Positions 7,683 to 16,273 of a DNA stretch of 38,708 nt are shown here, piece after piece. A model generated the notes under the pieces. It had not been told where the DNA came from and did no database searches. It worked only from the letters and a program-made list of their open reading frames with translations. The stretch comes from Candidatus Heimdallarchaeota archaeon. Lineage in GTDB: Archaea > Asgardarchaeota > Heimdallarchaeia > Heimdallarchaeales > Heimdallarchaeaceae. The position numbers and the translations under genes are program-made. The stretch is from positions 1-38,708 of the forward strand of contig DAOVER010000029.1 of NCBI GenBank assembly GCA_030668875.1, written 5' to 3'. Within the stretch, counting starts at the first letter, position 1, and each line of letters opens with the position of its first letter.

Positions 7683-8696
7683 ATGTCTGAAGAAAAAGAA
7701 CATAGTAGCTATGAAGAGACTGCAAAAGATGTCATAGAAGAGATGGATGAGATGGATGATGTTCAATCTGAAATTTCTAAACGAGTAGAAGAAGAGGAAG
7801 AAGAAATGGAAACACAAGTAGTTGAGGAAGAGACAGCAAAAGAACCTGAAGAGACAGCAAAAGAACCTGAAGTTACAGCTAAAATACCTGAAGATAAAAA
7901 AGATGAAAAGAAAAAGAAAAAAGAAGAACGGGTAGTTTATTCTCACATTGATGTTGATCTTTGGAGAACTAAAATGCACCGAGAAGAATGGGGTATTCGC
8001 TTAGATGCTCAAAGAGCTCAAAAAGATCGCCAATGGACTCGCGACATGGATATGATTGGCGAGATTAAAAAAGACGGTGAAACTTATGGTTTTCTTGGTC
8101 AAAGAGAAAAATTATGGAAGAATAAAGACCCTCTAGAGAGAAGATTTGTCATGAAAATGTTCTCAAAAGGTGGTTACTGGCGAGGTAGCATAGAAAGATT
8201 GCAGGGAGAAAGTTTCGCGAATTCTCATGCAACTAAGGAACCTTGTCCTTCATACGTTTGTATTTTCAAACATACTAGGAATCTATATAGAATCAAGAGA
8301 TTGGCTCATTTCCCAAGATTTCAAGGAGAAGTTTTCGGTTTCAGTTATCTTGATGAAAATGATGTATTTCAAACATTTGTGATAGATGACAAAAGGTTAA
8401 CCTTCGGTAGCGATTGGATGATCAAAGACATTCACAACAAGATTATTGCCAAAATTGATGGTAAATTCATGAACTTGGGTGGAAGATTCAATATTGATAT
8501 TTTCGATGAAGTACTTGCAAATGATAAGACATTTTACAATATAATGATTCTATTCAGCGCCACACTTCGTTTCCATAAAAATATCAAGAAAAATATCAAG
8601 AAAGCTCTAAAAGAGCTTAGGATTACAGATGCTAAAGTTAAATTAGATGATAGTGAAACAAACCTATATTTGAATCCTCGAAAACTATCAATTTAA
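7683..8696 (+). CDS. Acidic-tailed protein with a LURP-one/tubby-like C-terminal domain
   Basis: Residues 1-80 are extremely acidic and Lys/Glu-rich with a short repeat; they are probably disordered or helical. Residues about 85-150 hold a Trp/Arg-rich segment (DLWRTKMHREEWGIRLDAQR). From about residue 195 a beta-rich domain shows the alternation seen in LURP-one-related folds: FVIDDKRLTFGSDWMIKD, then IIAKIDGKFMNLGGRFNIDI, then MILFSATLRFHKNIKK. In eukaryotes that fold (tubby and scramblase relatives) binds phosphoinositides or membranes. The fold match is by eye and moderate, and the function is unknown. An AAGGATG sequence lies close before the ATG. There is no signal peptide, so the protein should be cytosolic. 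Confidence 0.7.
   Translation: MSEEKEHSSYEETAKDVIEEMDEMDDVQSEISKRVEEEEEEMETQVVEEETAKEPEETAKEPEVTAKIPEDKKDEKKKKKEERVVYSHIDVDLWRTKMHREEWGIRLDAQRAQKDRQWTRDMDMIGEIKKDGETYGFLGQREKLWKNKDPLERRFVMKMFSKGGYWRGSIERLQGESFANSHATKEPCPSYVCIFKHTRNLYRIKRLAHFPRFQGEVFGFSYLDENDVFQTFVIDDKRLTFGSDWMIKDIHNKIIAKIDGKFMNLGGRFNIDIFDEVLANDKTFYNIMILFSATLRFHKNIKKNIKKALKELRITDAKVKLDDSETNLYLNPRKLSI
7827..7889 (+). repeat. In-gene tandem repeat of 21 bases (about 3 copies)
   Basis: Two exact 21-base units (7827-7847 and 7848-7868) each encode EETAKEP; a third diverged unit (7869-7889) encodes EVTAKIP. This is a small in-frame expansion within the acidic tail of the LURP-one-like protein. It could vary in copy number between strains without shifting the frame. 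Confidence 0.85.
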
Positions 8697-8720
8697 TTCT
8701 TTCTTCTATTTTTTTTCTTT
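8697..8720 (+). terminator. T-rich terminator after the LURP-one-like gene
   Basis: A run of T-rich sequence directly follows the stop, including eight consecutive T. Archaeal intrinsic termination uses such U tracts without a required hairpin. Confidence 0.5.
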
Positions 8721-8724
8721 ACTT

Positions 8725-8732
8725 TTTATATG
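8725..8732 (+). promoter_or_regulatory. TATA box of the XPB-Bax1 operon
   Basis: TTTTATAT sits about 38 bases before ATG 8767. Start of transcription some 26 bases downstream would fall at about 8755, past the ATG at 8746. A nearly leaderless mRNA would then begin translation at 8767, which is why that start is chosen. Confidence 0.5.
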
Positions 8733-8766
8733 TAAATAATTTTAAATGGTTGTAGGATGCAGAAAG

Positions 8767-10167
8767 ATGAAAAAGCTCTCAATTCGTTTCAGAGTAGGAT
8801 TTGATTTAATAATCGAAGCTGATGAAGAGATAACAGACTCTGCTTTACTCAAGTTAATGAAAGTAAATCCAAGAAAAAAGAATGAATACCGAGCTTCTCC
8901 TCACACATATAAAGACATTATTAGTATCCTTGAAGAAAAAAATGTATCGTTAAATACTGAAATCTTAAAAGATTCAGCTCTTACTCACGAATATATTAAT
9001 AGAATGAAACTTAAGCTAGATCTTAGACCTTATCAAGAACATGCAATTTCTGAATTTTTTGGAAACAAAGGTATGGGTGTTGTAATCTTACCAACAGCAG
9101 CAGGGAAAACAATCATAGGTTTTAAGATAATTGAAAAACTCAAACAGAAAACACTAATCATCGTTCCCACAAAAAACTTACTTTATCAATGGATTGATCA
9201 TTTGACCAAGTATACATCTTTATCAAAAAACATGATTGGTCAAGTAGGCGACAATATCAAAGATATTAAAGAAATTACCATTACTACATACGATAGCGCG
9301 AGATTAAATCTCAATTTATTCAGAAAAATATTCAATTTGGTTATTCTAGATGAAGCACATCATGCTGCAGCAAAAGAAACAATCAAAGTACTTGAAGGTC
9401 TTCCAGCTGAATACAGGTTAGGATTAACTGCTACTCCTGATAGATCTGACAAGGGAGAAGAGTTACTGTTCAAATATATTGGAAAACCTATTGTTGTGGC
9501 TAAGATTTCTGATTTAGCTGAAAATGGTTTTATTGCAAAACACCAGCTGAAAACAGTAAAAGTTCCATTAACTGAAGAAGAGAGGATTCAGTATGAAAAA
9601 AACATGGGAATATACCGGGAATATTTGAGGAAAAGAAAAATCCAGATACGTTCTCCGGAAGATTATGAACGTTATCTTATCTTTCGAGTCAATCAAGATG
9701 TTGAAGCAAAAGAAGCTTTAGATGCTCACAGAATGGCAAGAAAGATTGTTTATTCATCTCAATCTAAGTTAGACAAGATGGAGGAATTATTAGATAAGCA
9801 CTGCAAAGACAAAATGATCATATTTTCTGAATTCAATGATATGGTTTATTCTATTGGAAGGAAACACCTGATTCCTATTATTACGCATGAAACAAAGAGC
9901 TCCGAACGTGAGGAAATTCTGAATATGTTTAGTTTAGGAGAATACACTAAGATTGTAACTGGGAGAGTTCTTGATGAAGGATGGGATTGTGGTTCAGTTA
10001 ATGTTGGAATTATTGTAAGTGGGACTGGGCAAGCTAGACAGTTTATACAGAGATTAGGGAGAATTCTTAGACCAAAAGAAGGAGAGGCAATTCTCTATGA
10101 ATTAGTTACACCAGATACGATAGAAACAGGGACAGTAAAACGAAGGAAGAAGGCTGATGTGATATAA
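8767..10167 (+). CDS. xpb: XPB/Rad25-type superfamily 2 DNA helicase
   Basis: An ATP-dependent DNA translocase of the archaeal XPB group. Helicase motifs appear in order: LRPYQEHAI (Q-like), Walker A LPTAAGKT, IIVPTKNLLYQW (Ia), the DEAH box LDEAHH, LTATPDRSDKGEE (III), a coiled thumb insertion around EERIQYEKNMG, KMIIFSEFNDMV (IV), RVLDEGWDCGSVNVGI (V) and ARQFIQRLGRILRP (VI). The RED/thumb type layout and the directly downstream Bax1 gene, with a 1-base overlap, are the known archaeal XPB-Bax1 pairing. In that pairing the helicase opens DNA and the nuclease cuts next to it. It serves in repair rather than transcription in archaea, as far as is known. An alternative start is 8746. Confidence 0.92.
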   Translation: MKKLSIRFRVGFDLIIEADEEITDSALLKLMKVNPRKKNEYRASPHTYKDIISILEEKNVSLNTEILKDSALTHEYINRMKLKLDLRPYQEHAISEFFGNKGMGVVILPTAAGKTIIGFKIIEKLKQKTLIIVPTKNLLYQWIDHLTKYTSLSKNMIGQVGDNIKDIKEITITTYDSARLNLNLFRKIFNLVILDEAHHAAAKETIKVLEGLPAEYRLGLTATPDRSDKGEELLFKYIGKPIVVAKISDLAENGFIAKHQLKTVKVPLTEEERIQYEKNMGIYREYLRKRKIQIRSPEDYERYLIFRVNQDVEAKEALDAHRMARKIVYSSQSKLDKMEELLDKHCKDKMIIFSEFNDMVYSIGRKHLIPIITHETKSSEREEILNMFSLGEYTKIVTGRVLDEGWDCGSVNVGIIVSGTGQARQFIQRLGRILRPKEGEAILYELVTPDTIETGTVKRRKKADVI

Positions 10168-11894
10168 TGAGACTTGCGTTATCTGATTTTGAGTTTGACA
10201 TACGTGGATCGGGATCTAATGCGGTATTTTTACCCTTTTATCTAAAATACGAGGATAATAACAGAGTTCAAACTTATATAAATCTCCTTGAAGATAATTT
10301 ACATAAAAAAAGGTCAGAAATACCCTTAAAATCACTAGAAGGTTTGTTTATCACTGAAAAAATATCTAAAGCTTTGTTAACCTCATTAAACAGATATTAC
10401 CAATTCCAAAGTCAAACTATTAACGAAATTGTAGGACTAGAGGTGAAAGTAGGAACAGAATCAAAGGAGGGGTCAGCAGACATAGCAAAGTTCCTGACAC
10501 AGGCAGGTGATATAAATAAAGAAATTAGCAAAATGTCTGCTGCTCAAATCAGGTCTGTTGTTTTTAAAATTGTAAATAGAAACAATAGAGGTTATGTTAA
10601 GTCATCTGAAAGAGAAGAAATAATTAAGCGAATTGAAAAGAACCTCAAAATCCCTAAAAACTCACTGGATAGACTCCTTTATCACGATGTTGATTCTGAA
10701 AGAAAACTGATTAAAAGGGAAGTTGCTGAAACTACTAAGGTCATTGGATGGTATAACTATGATGCTATAGAAACCACTTTGGCTTATGCATTAGATTTAC
10801 AAATTAAAACGCCCAAACTTCCAGGTTATATTGCAAAGAATGTTGTTTATGTTTCTAAGAAAAATTGTGTTTTTACAGAAATAGCTTTGGAGGGAGATGG
10901 ATATGTTTTAACTATAATTCCCCCGCTAGAGATGTTTAAAGAGAAAGGAGGATGGGGCAAAAATATCAGTAATGTTGCAATGTATATTATACGCAATTTG
11001 CTAAAGGAAAAAATTGAGTTTCAGCTTCAAGCAATTATTATGCCAAGAAAAAGAAAGGCAGTGTTCGCTTTAAATTCAGAAGGTCTACCAGTTCTTCCCA
11101 CATTCAGAACAGAAGATGATGAGACAATTAAACCTGAGATTGATTCAAAGATAGAGGATAGATTCTTAAAAACATGGAAAAATTATCAAGGATGGAAAGC
11201 TCAACCAGAGCCAGATGCACTTATCATCGGCAAGAAAATGTACATCCCAGATTTCTTACTCGAAAGAAGTGGAAAAAACATATACGTGGAAATTGTTGGG
11301 TTCTACACGTCAAAGTACATTCAAAAGAAGAAGAGTCAGATGAAAGAGCTATCTACACTAAATATGCCAATTCTGTATTTGGTGGATCAAAATATTTTGT
11401 CAAACTTCACAGATTTAAGAGATGTTATCTTGCTTCCTTATACGGGAACAATTGTTCCATCTAGTGAGATAGTGAAAATATTAGAGAGTGATTATTCAGA
11501 TTTTGAGGAAAGGCTTCCCCAATTTACAAAAATTATAGAAGAAATTGTTTCGGATCTAAATGAGAAAAAAAGCCTTGTTACCCTGCAACAATTAGAAGAG
11601 AAACTACAAGCTTATTCAGCTAAAGAAGTAATAAGAGTACTCGCAGAAGTTGAAATTAAACAACTTATTCAGAAGAATTCAATCGTATTTATTTCTAGTT
11701 TTGGATTAGCTTCAGAGAATATAATAACTGAAGTTGAAACTTATCTCAAAAAGGTAAAGAGAGTTCTGTTATCCACACTTAAAGAAGAATTCCCCAGCTA
11801 TAAAGAGGCCGCAATAGCTATCAGCCAGCATATTGGGTGTAGAATTCATTGGAAATCAATTGAAGTAGTGGAAATAATAGCACCTAGAAAATAG
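10167..11894 (+). CDS. bax1: Bax1 nuclease, partner of archaeal XPB
   Basis: A 575-residue DUF790/Bax1 protein. The N-terminal two thirds begin with DFEFDIRGSGSNAVFLPFYLKY and contain a helical DNA-binding-like region. The nuclease core lies around residues 345-400: EPDALIIGKKMYIPDFLLE followed by NIYVEIVGFYTSKYIQKK, a PD-(D/E)xK-type arrangement with an Asp in IPDF, then ExxxF and Lys. Bax1 is an XPG-like structure-specific nuclease stimulated by XPB. The TAATG overlap with xpb indicates coupled translation and equal dosage. The last 100 residues are predicted helical and of unknown role. Confidence 0.9.
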   Translation: MRLALSDFEFDIRGSGSNAVFLPFYLKYEDNNRVQTYINLLEDNLHKKRSEIPLKSLEGLFITEKISKALLTSLNRYYQFQSQTINEIVGLEVKVGTESKEGSADIAKFLTQAGDINKEISKMSAAQIRSVVFKIVNRNNRGYVKSSEREEIIKRIEKNLKIPKNSLDRLLYHDVDSERKLIKREVAETTKVIGWYNYDAIETTLAYALDLQIKTPKLPGYIAKNVVYVSKKNCVFTEIALEGDGYVLTIIPPLEMFKEKGGWGKNISNVAMYIIRNLLKEKIEFQLQAIIMPRKRKAVFALNSEGLPVLPTFRTEDDETIKPEIDSKIEDRFLKTWKNYQGWKAQPEPDALIIGKKMYIPDFLLERSGKNIYVEIVGFYTSKYIQKKKSQMKELSTLNMPILYLVDQNILSNFTDLRDVILLPYTGTIVPSSEIVKILESDYSDFEERLPQFTKIIEEIVSDLNEKKSLVTLQQLEEKLQAYSAKEVIRVLAEVEIKQLIQKNSIVFISSFGLASENIITEVETYLKKVKRVLLSTLKEEFPSYKEAAIAISQHIGCRIHWKSIEVVEIIAPRK

Positions 11895-11976
11895 AAACAA
11901 AGAATCTTGTAACAAATCACTGTTTTTTCATTAAAAATGCGAAAAGTTCTTTTAATTTCAGTGCAAATAAATTATA

Positions 11977-12768
11977 ATGTCTGAAAAAATAGCGATAATT
12001 GGAGGGTCAGGAGTTTATGATTTAATCAAGAAAGCAAGCAAGGTATCTGTCAAAACTCCATATGGGAAAGTAGACACTATTAAGAAAACTATGTATAAGG
12101 AAAAAGTGATTTATTTTCTTCCTCGGCACGGACCAAAACACTCCGTTCCACCACATTTCATCAATTATAGAGCTAATATATATGCACTCTTCAGTTTAGG
12201 AGTGAAAAAAATCTTTTCTACTAATGCTGTAGGCTCCATTGATTTAAGCATTAAACCAGGAGATTTTGTTGTTCCTGACCAGATAATAGATATGACAAAG
12301 GTCAGACCATTGACATTTTTCGATGGAGCTACAAAAGTTAAGTTTGAAGATGGTTCCATCCGAAAAGGTGTTGTACATCTAGATTATACTGATCCCTACT
12401 GCACAAATCTTAGAAATATGTACATTAAAGCGGTTGAGGACATTGGAGAAATGGTTTACACAAAGGGAGTCTATGTTTGTTCTGAAGGACCTAGATTTGA
12501 AACACCAGCAGAAATCACCATGTATCAAAAAATGGGCGGAACCTTAGTAGGAATGACTACAATTCCTGAAGCAATCCTCGCAAGGGAGTTGAAGATGTGT
12601 TATTCAACTCTCTGTCTTATAACTAACTTTGGTGCAGGCATGCAAGAAAAAATAACTCACGAAGAAGTTGTTGAAATTTTTGAACAAAAGACAAATCAAG
12701 TTAAGGAGATAATGAAGAAAATAATTGCAGCAGAAATTTCTACTGTTAAATGTACTTGTATAAATTAG
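11977..12768 (+). CDS. MTAP/PNP-family purine nucleoside phosphorylase (MtnP family)
   Basis: Phosphorolysis of a purine nucleoside or methylthio-nucleoside to base plus sugar-1-phosphate. Family motifs are IAIIGGSGVYD, YFLPRHGPKHSVPPHFINYR (phosphate and ribose sites), FSTNAVGSID, VCSEGPRFETPAEI and GMTTIPEAILARE. In adenine-specific MTA phosphorylases the base-contact loop carries Asp (TDYD type). Here it reads ITNFGAGM, with Asn, which in this superfamily goes with 6-oxopurines, such as PNP or methylthioinosine phosphorylase. The usual name MtnP may therefore be misleading. Its length of 263 residues is normal. It is nearly leaderless, downstream of Bax1 after an 82-base gap with its own T/A-rich promoter. 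Confidence 0.88.
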   Translation: MSEKIAIIGGSGVYDLIKKASKVSVKTPYGKVDTIKKTMYKEKVIYFLPRHGPKHSVPPHFINYRANIYALFSLGVKKIFSTNAVGSIDLSIKPGDFVVPDQIIDMTKVRPLTFFDGATKVKFEDGSIRKGVVHLDYTDPYCTNLRNMYIKAVEDIGEMVYTKGVYVCSEGPRFETPAEITMYQKMGGTLVGMTTIPEAILARELKMCYSTLCLITNFGAGMQEKITHEEVVEIFEQKTNQVKEIMKKIIAAEISTVKCTCIN

Positions 12769-12886
12769 CAAAGCATTGAGATTGAATAATGAAGAAAAAT
12801 AGTTTTGCTGGAAATAAGTTAGAAGCTGCTCCTACCCTATCTGTTTGGTAAACGTTGATATTTTGATTTCTCACTTTTGCAACAAG

Positions 12887-12928
12887 CTTTATAAACCGAT
12901 GTTGATTTGTTGCACATATCTTATATAA
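12887..12928 (+). promoter_or_regulatory. Tandem TATA elements upstream of tbp
   Basis: Two good archaeal TATA elements stand in line: CTTTATAAA at 12887-12895 and TTATATAA at 12921-12928. The second is 25 bases before the ATG and fits a leaderless transcript. The first would start transcription at about 12920, on top of the second box. Because the gene encodes the protein that binds such boxes, TBP on one could interfere with the other (inference). Confidence 0.55.
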
Positions 12929-12952
12929 ATAACTTAGAGTTGGAATAACAAA

Positions 12953-13531
12953 ATGGCCCCTAAACTTGATTTTGGAATAGTTATACAAAATGTTGTTGCG
13001 AGCATCAATCTTTTTACAACCATTGATCTTGTTACTTCTTATCAAACTTTAATAGATGATGATGATCTTTTCGTCAGTTATAATCCTGAAACATTTCCAG
13101 GTCTCATCCTAAAGATTAAGAAACCAAAGATTTCCAGTCTTGTTTTCAGTTCTGGAAAACTGGTTTTAACTGGAGCTAAATCCACCCAAATGGTTCATGA
13201 AGGAGTTCAACAAATGATTAAAATACTCCGTACAGTTGGAACAAAAATTACTGAAGAACCAGAAATCATTGTTCAAAATATCGTTGCTTCTGGTCATTTC
13301 AACCACAGAACCATTAACTTAGAGTTAGCAGCTCTATGGCTTGAGCATTCCATGTATGAACCAGAACAATTCCCAGGTTTGATTTATAGATTGGCAGAAC
13401 CAAAAACAGTATTGTTACTGTTCCAATCTGGAAATCTTGTTTGTACAGGTGCAAAAACAGAGGTACAAGTCCGTCAAGCCGTTGAAAACACTTACAATAC
13501 ACTAGACGAAATCAATGCATTTGATTTCTAA
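12953..13531 (+). CDS. tbp: TATA-box-binding protein TBP
   Basis: The general archaeal initiation factor that bends promoter DNA and recruits TFB. The saddle fold is visible as two direct repeats: IVIQNVVASINL to VLTGAKSTQMV, and IIVQNIVASGHF to VCTGAKTEVQV. Each contains a YNPETFPGLILKI / YEPEQFPGLIYRL strand and a phenylalanine-bearing strand (LVFSSGKL / LLFQSGNL). Its length of 192 residues is typical, and there is no acidic tail. The gene has its own promoter and is followed by a T-rich terminator, so it is monocistronic. Confidence 0.97.
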   Translation: MAPKLDFGIVIQNVVASINLFTTIDLVTSYQTLIDDDDLFVSYNPETFPGLILKIKKPKISSLVFSSGKLVLTGAKSTQMVHEGVQQMIKILRTVGTKITEEPEIIVQNIVASGHFNHRTINLELAALWLEHSMYEPEQFPGLIYRLAEPKTVLLLFQSGNLVCTGAKTEVQVRQAVENTYNTLDEINAFDF

Positions 13532-13534
13532 TAA

Positions 13535-13553
13535 CTCTTTTTTCTTTCCCTTT
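13535..13553 (+). terminator. T-rich terminator after tbp
   Basis: A pyrimidine tract with a six-T run lies immediately after the tbp stop. It is consistent with archaeal U-tract termination. Confidence 0.5.
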
Positions 13554-13703
13554 ATTCATACTATTTTCGAGAGAACTTGATTCATATCTTCAATTAAACC
13601 ATCGATGATTCCTCATTTCTTACTTTTTAAGATTTTCAGAAATATGATAAGTATAATAAATAAATGCGAGGGTATTTAAATTGGAAAAATAAATAATTAA
13701 TCA

Positions 13704-14732
13704 ATGACGGATAGAAAAAAGAAACAAGTTAATTTTTTGGACAAAGTACTTGGATCTGTAACAAAGGAGGGAGGAGGTGGAGTATTTATCGCATTTGGAG
13801 AAGAAGAATCGAAACGATTACGTTCAGAACAAAGAAAAACTTATGGAGATTCTGGATTAAAAATTGGCTCTATGCTCACATACAAAATTGATGACTATAT
13901 AGCAATAATTGAAGGAGAACTAAAGAATAATACACTTGAAGATGAAGAGAGATCTGCAAAAACAGAGACCCTATTATTTGCTACTAACATCAAAGTTTCC
14001 TTACAAAGCTTGAATATTTCAGACATTCAAATTCAAGAAGTTAACAATGAACTAAGATTATCATTTGATTCTTTAGTTCAGAACAAATATCCCTTCTTCT
14101 TACAGTTTTTTATCAGATATGAACGAGATGGAAGTATAGTTCTAGATGGTTTATTCAAGAAAATTCAACCCTTTAAAGTTTCAATAAGATCTTTTGGGGA
14201 TGAAGCTAAGAAAGAAAATCAAGACAGTTTTGAAAATCTTAATTCTCTATACATTATAAATTCTAATGATGATTTGCTTGTTAAATTTTTAAACCAGAAT
14301 CCAAGAATAACTCAGAAATTAATTGCTTTATCTTCAAATCTTGAGCTAATCATGATTAATCGGAAATACTTTGTTGTAACATTTTACGATGCTAATTCTG
14401 TTATCAAAGTTATTGATTTACTAGGAGAACTCTATAATGAGTTTGTGATACAAAAAACTGGTTTGAAATCTGTAACTTACATCAAATGTTTCAATTGTGG
14501 AGAGGAGCTTGATGAAAATGACGAGAAATGTCCTAACTGTAATGCTAATAGACCTAGATGTGCTGTCTGTCTGTTAGACTTACAACTTGCTGAAAAAGAA
14601 GAAGTTGTTCAAATGCCTTGTTGTGGAGTTTATGGACATAGGGAACACGTTCTGATGTGGGTTGAAAGAGCTCATACTTGTCCAAATTGTAAATCAAGAC
14701 AGATTGATTGGTTGGATGAGTTAAATCGTTAA
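13704..14732 (+). CDS. RING-like zinc protein with N-terminal domain of unknown function
   Basis: Residues 1-255 form an unrecognised alpha/beta region; the part around NSNDDLLVKFLNQNPRITQK recalls domains that measure residual charge and helix packing in DUF3137-like proteins (weak). The C-terminal 80 residues are a zinc module. First a ribbon, CFNCGEEL and CPNC; then RCAVC, MPCC, GHREH and CPNC, which give eight potential ligands in a RING-like order with His,His replacing His,Cys and a doubled CC. The tail CPNCKSRQIDWL is also RING-like. Asgard archaea carry ubiquitin systems with RING proteins, so an E3-like role is possible, but no ubiquitin, E1 or E2 gene is near. A TATA-like GTATTTAAAT at 13672-13681 supports this start. 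Confidence 0.7.
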   Translation: MTDRKKKQVNFLDKVLGSVTKEGGGGVFIAFGEEESKRLRSEQRKTYGDSGLKIGSMLTYKIDDYIAIIEGELKNNTLEDEERSAKTETLLFATNIKVSLQSLNISDIQIQEVNNELRLSFDSLVQNKYPFFLQFFIRYERDGSIVLDGLFKKIQPFKVSIRSFGDEAKKENQDSFENLNSLYIINSNDDLLVKFLNQNPRITQKLIALSSNLELIMINRKYFVVTFYDANSVIKVIDLLGELYNEFVIQKTGLKSVTYIKCFNCGEELDENDEKCPNCNANRPRCAVCLLDLQLAEKEEVVQMPCCGVYGHREHVLMWVERAHTCPNCKSRQIDWLDELNR

Positions 14733-14875
14733 GTTTAGCGCACCTAGTGAGAATCTGATAATAGATAATTGGGTTCAAGGGATGAAAATTATTGCTACTT
14801 CAATTCATACTTTCTAATTTTTTTAAAGTTGAGAGAGCAAATTCTTTTTTAGTAAGTTATATATAACATCACTTG

Positions 14876-16267
14876 ATGTGTGATACAGTTGTTGCTGTTG
14901 GTAAGTCTACCAAAGATGGTAGTGTTATTTTAGGTAAAAATTCAAATCGTGTTCCTAATGAGGTTCATAATGTTGAATATGTTGAAGGGAAAAAACATGG
15001 AGCTAATGCTAATGTCAAATGTACTTATATCACAATCCCCCAAGTAAAAGAAACATATGATGTTCTTCTACTGAAACCATTCTGGATATTTGGTTGTGAA
15101 ATGGGTAGTAATGAGTTTGGTGTAACTATCGGTAATGAAGCCGTTTGGAGCAAGGAACCCATACGCGATACAGGTTTGCTTGGTATGGATATGATGCGCT
15201 TAGCATTAGAGAGATCAAAAACTGCAAAAAAAGCCCTTGAAATAATAGCAGAGTTACTGGAGAAGTATGGTCAAGGTGGTCAATGTACTTATGGTGTTAA
15301 AGGTCGTGATTACCATAATTCTTTCATAATTGCTGATACAAAAGAAGCTTGGATTTTGGAAACAGCTGATAGATTTTGGATAGCTGAGAAAGTGAAAGGA
15401 ATACGTACAATTTCAAACACTCTTTCGATAGGTAGTGATTATGACTTAATTCATCCAGAGTTAATAGACCATGCAATCAAGAAAGGTTATTGTAAGAGTA
15501 AAGATGACTTCCATTTTGCTAATAATTTCATACCCAAATTCCGTATATATCATGCTATAAAAGAGTCTCAACCTAGATCGCAATATTTTGCAAAGGGCTC
15601 TGATCGACAACAATGTACTACAGCTCTTCTCTTAAGAAACAAGGGTAAGATAACTCCAGAAGACGTTATGGAAGTTCTTAGAAATCACAATCTCAAACCA
15701 GAAGAAGAAGCTACTTGGTCTGCATCAAAAGCTTCAGCTAAGAGTCCTTGTCAACACGCAACTGGTATGACAGTACCTAGTCAGTCAACTGGGTCTATCG
15801 TCTCTCACCTGAAAAAAGTCATCCAAGTTCACTGGGTAACCGGTACATCAGGCCCATGTACAAGCACCTTTAAACCTGTATTCTTACCTAAAGTAGGATT
15901 CAGTAAAAAACCTATCCTGGGAGATGAAAAGTACAATGAAAAAGCTCTCTGGTGGCAACATGAAAAACTTCACAGATTGGTTCTTTTAGACTATCAGAAA
16001 AGGTTAGGAACATACAAAGAAGATCGAGACAAATTTGAGAAAAAATATGTTAAAAAAGTAAACACAATTCTCAAAGGTTTATCAGGAAAACCAACAAAAG
16101 CTGATTTAACAAAAATGAAGAAGGTTACAACAGATTCGTTTAAGGAAAGTCAAAAGTTAACTGATGAATGGATTAATAATATAGTAGATCTTCCAATTGA
16201 AACAAGTACAGGTGTACTTTATCGAAGATTCTGGAATAAATATAACAAAGTTGATGGTTTAAAATAG
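14876..16267 (+). CDS. Secernin-type C69 family peptidase
   Basis: An N-terminal-nucleophile hydrolase related to eukaryotic secernins and bacterial dipeptidase A. The protein begins MCDTVVAVGKSTKDGSVILG, where Cys2 is the expected catalytic nucleophile exposed after Met removal. KNSNRVPNEVHNVEYV, GVTIGNEAVW, SFIIADTKEAWILET and NTLSIGSDYDLIHP are family blocks. ATG 14876 is chosen over the TTG at 14873 because it puts the Cys at position 2. There is no signal peptide, so the protein is cytosolic. The peptide substrate is unknown. Its 463 residues match the family. It has its own promoter region and is followed by an intergenic element able to fold. Confidence 0.88.
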   Translation: MCDTVVAVGKSTKDGSVILGKNSNRVPNEVHNVEYVEGKKHGANANVKCTYITIPQVKETYDVLLLKPFWIFGCEMGSNEFGVTIGNEAVWSKEPIRDTGLLGMDMMRLALERSKTAKKALEIIAELLEKYGQGGQCTYGVKGRDYHNSFIIADTKEAWILETADRFWIAEKVKGIRTISNTLSIGSDYDLIHPELIDHAIKKGYCKSKDDFHFANNFIPKFRIYHAIKESQPRSQYFAKGSDRQQCTTALLLRNKGKITPEDVMEVLRNHNLKPEEEATWSASKASAKSPCQHATGMTVPSQSTGSIVSHLKKVIQVHWVTGTSGPCTSTFKPVFLPKVGFSKKPILGDEKYNEKALWWQHEKLHRLVLLDYQKRLGTYKEDRDKFEKKYVKKVNTILKGLSGKPTKADLTKMKKVTTDSFKESQKLTDEWINNIVDLPIETSTGVLYRRFWNKYNKVDGLK

Positions 16268-16273
16268 GAGAAA

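Noticed and set aside
7647..7979. Antisense frame of 110 codons rich in Phe
   Set aside because: It is the mirror of the acidic Glu/Lys-rich tail of the sense gene; the composition follows from GAA/AAA codons and there is no start context.
12746..13045. Minus-strand frame of 99 codons over the tbp promoter
   Set aside because: It spans the end of the phosphorylase gene, the promoter and the start of tbp; its residue makeup is that of translated AT-rich spacer.
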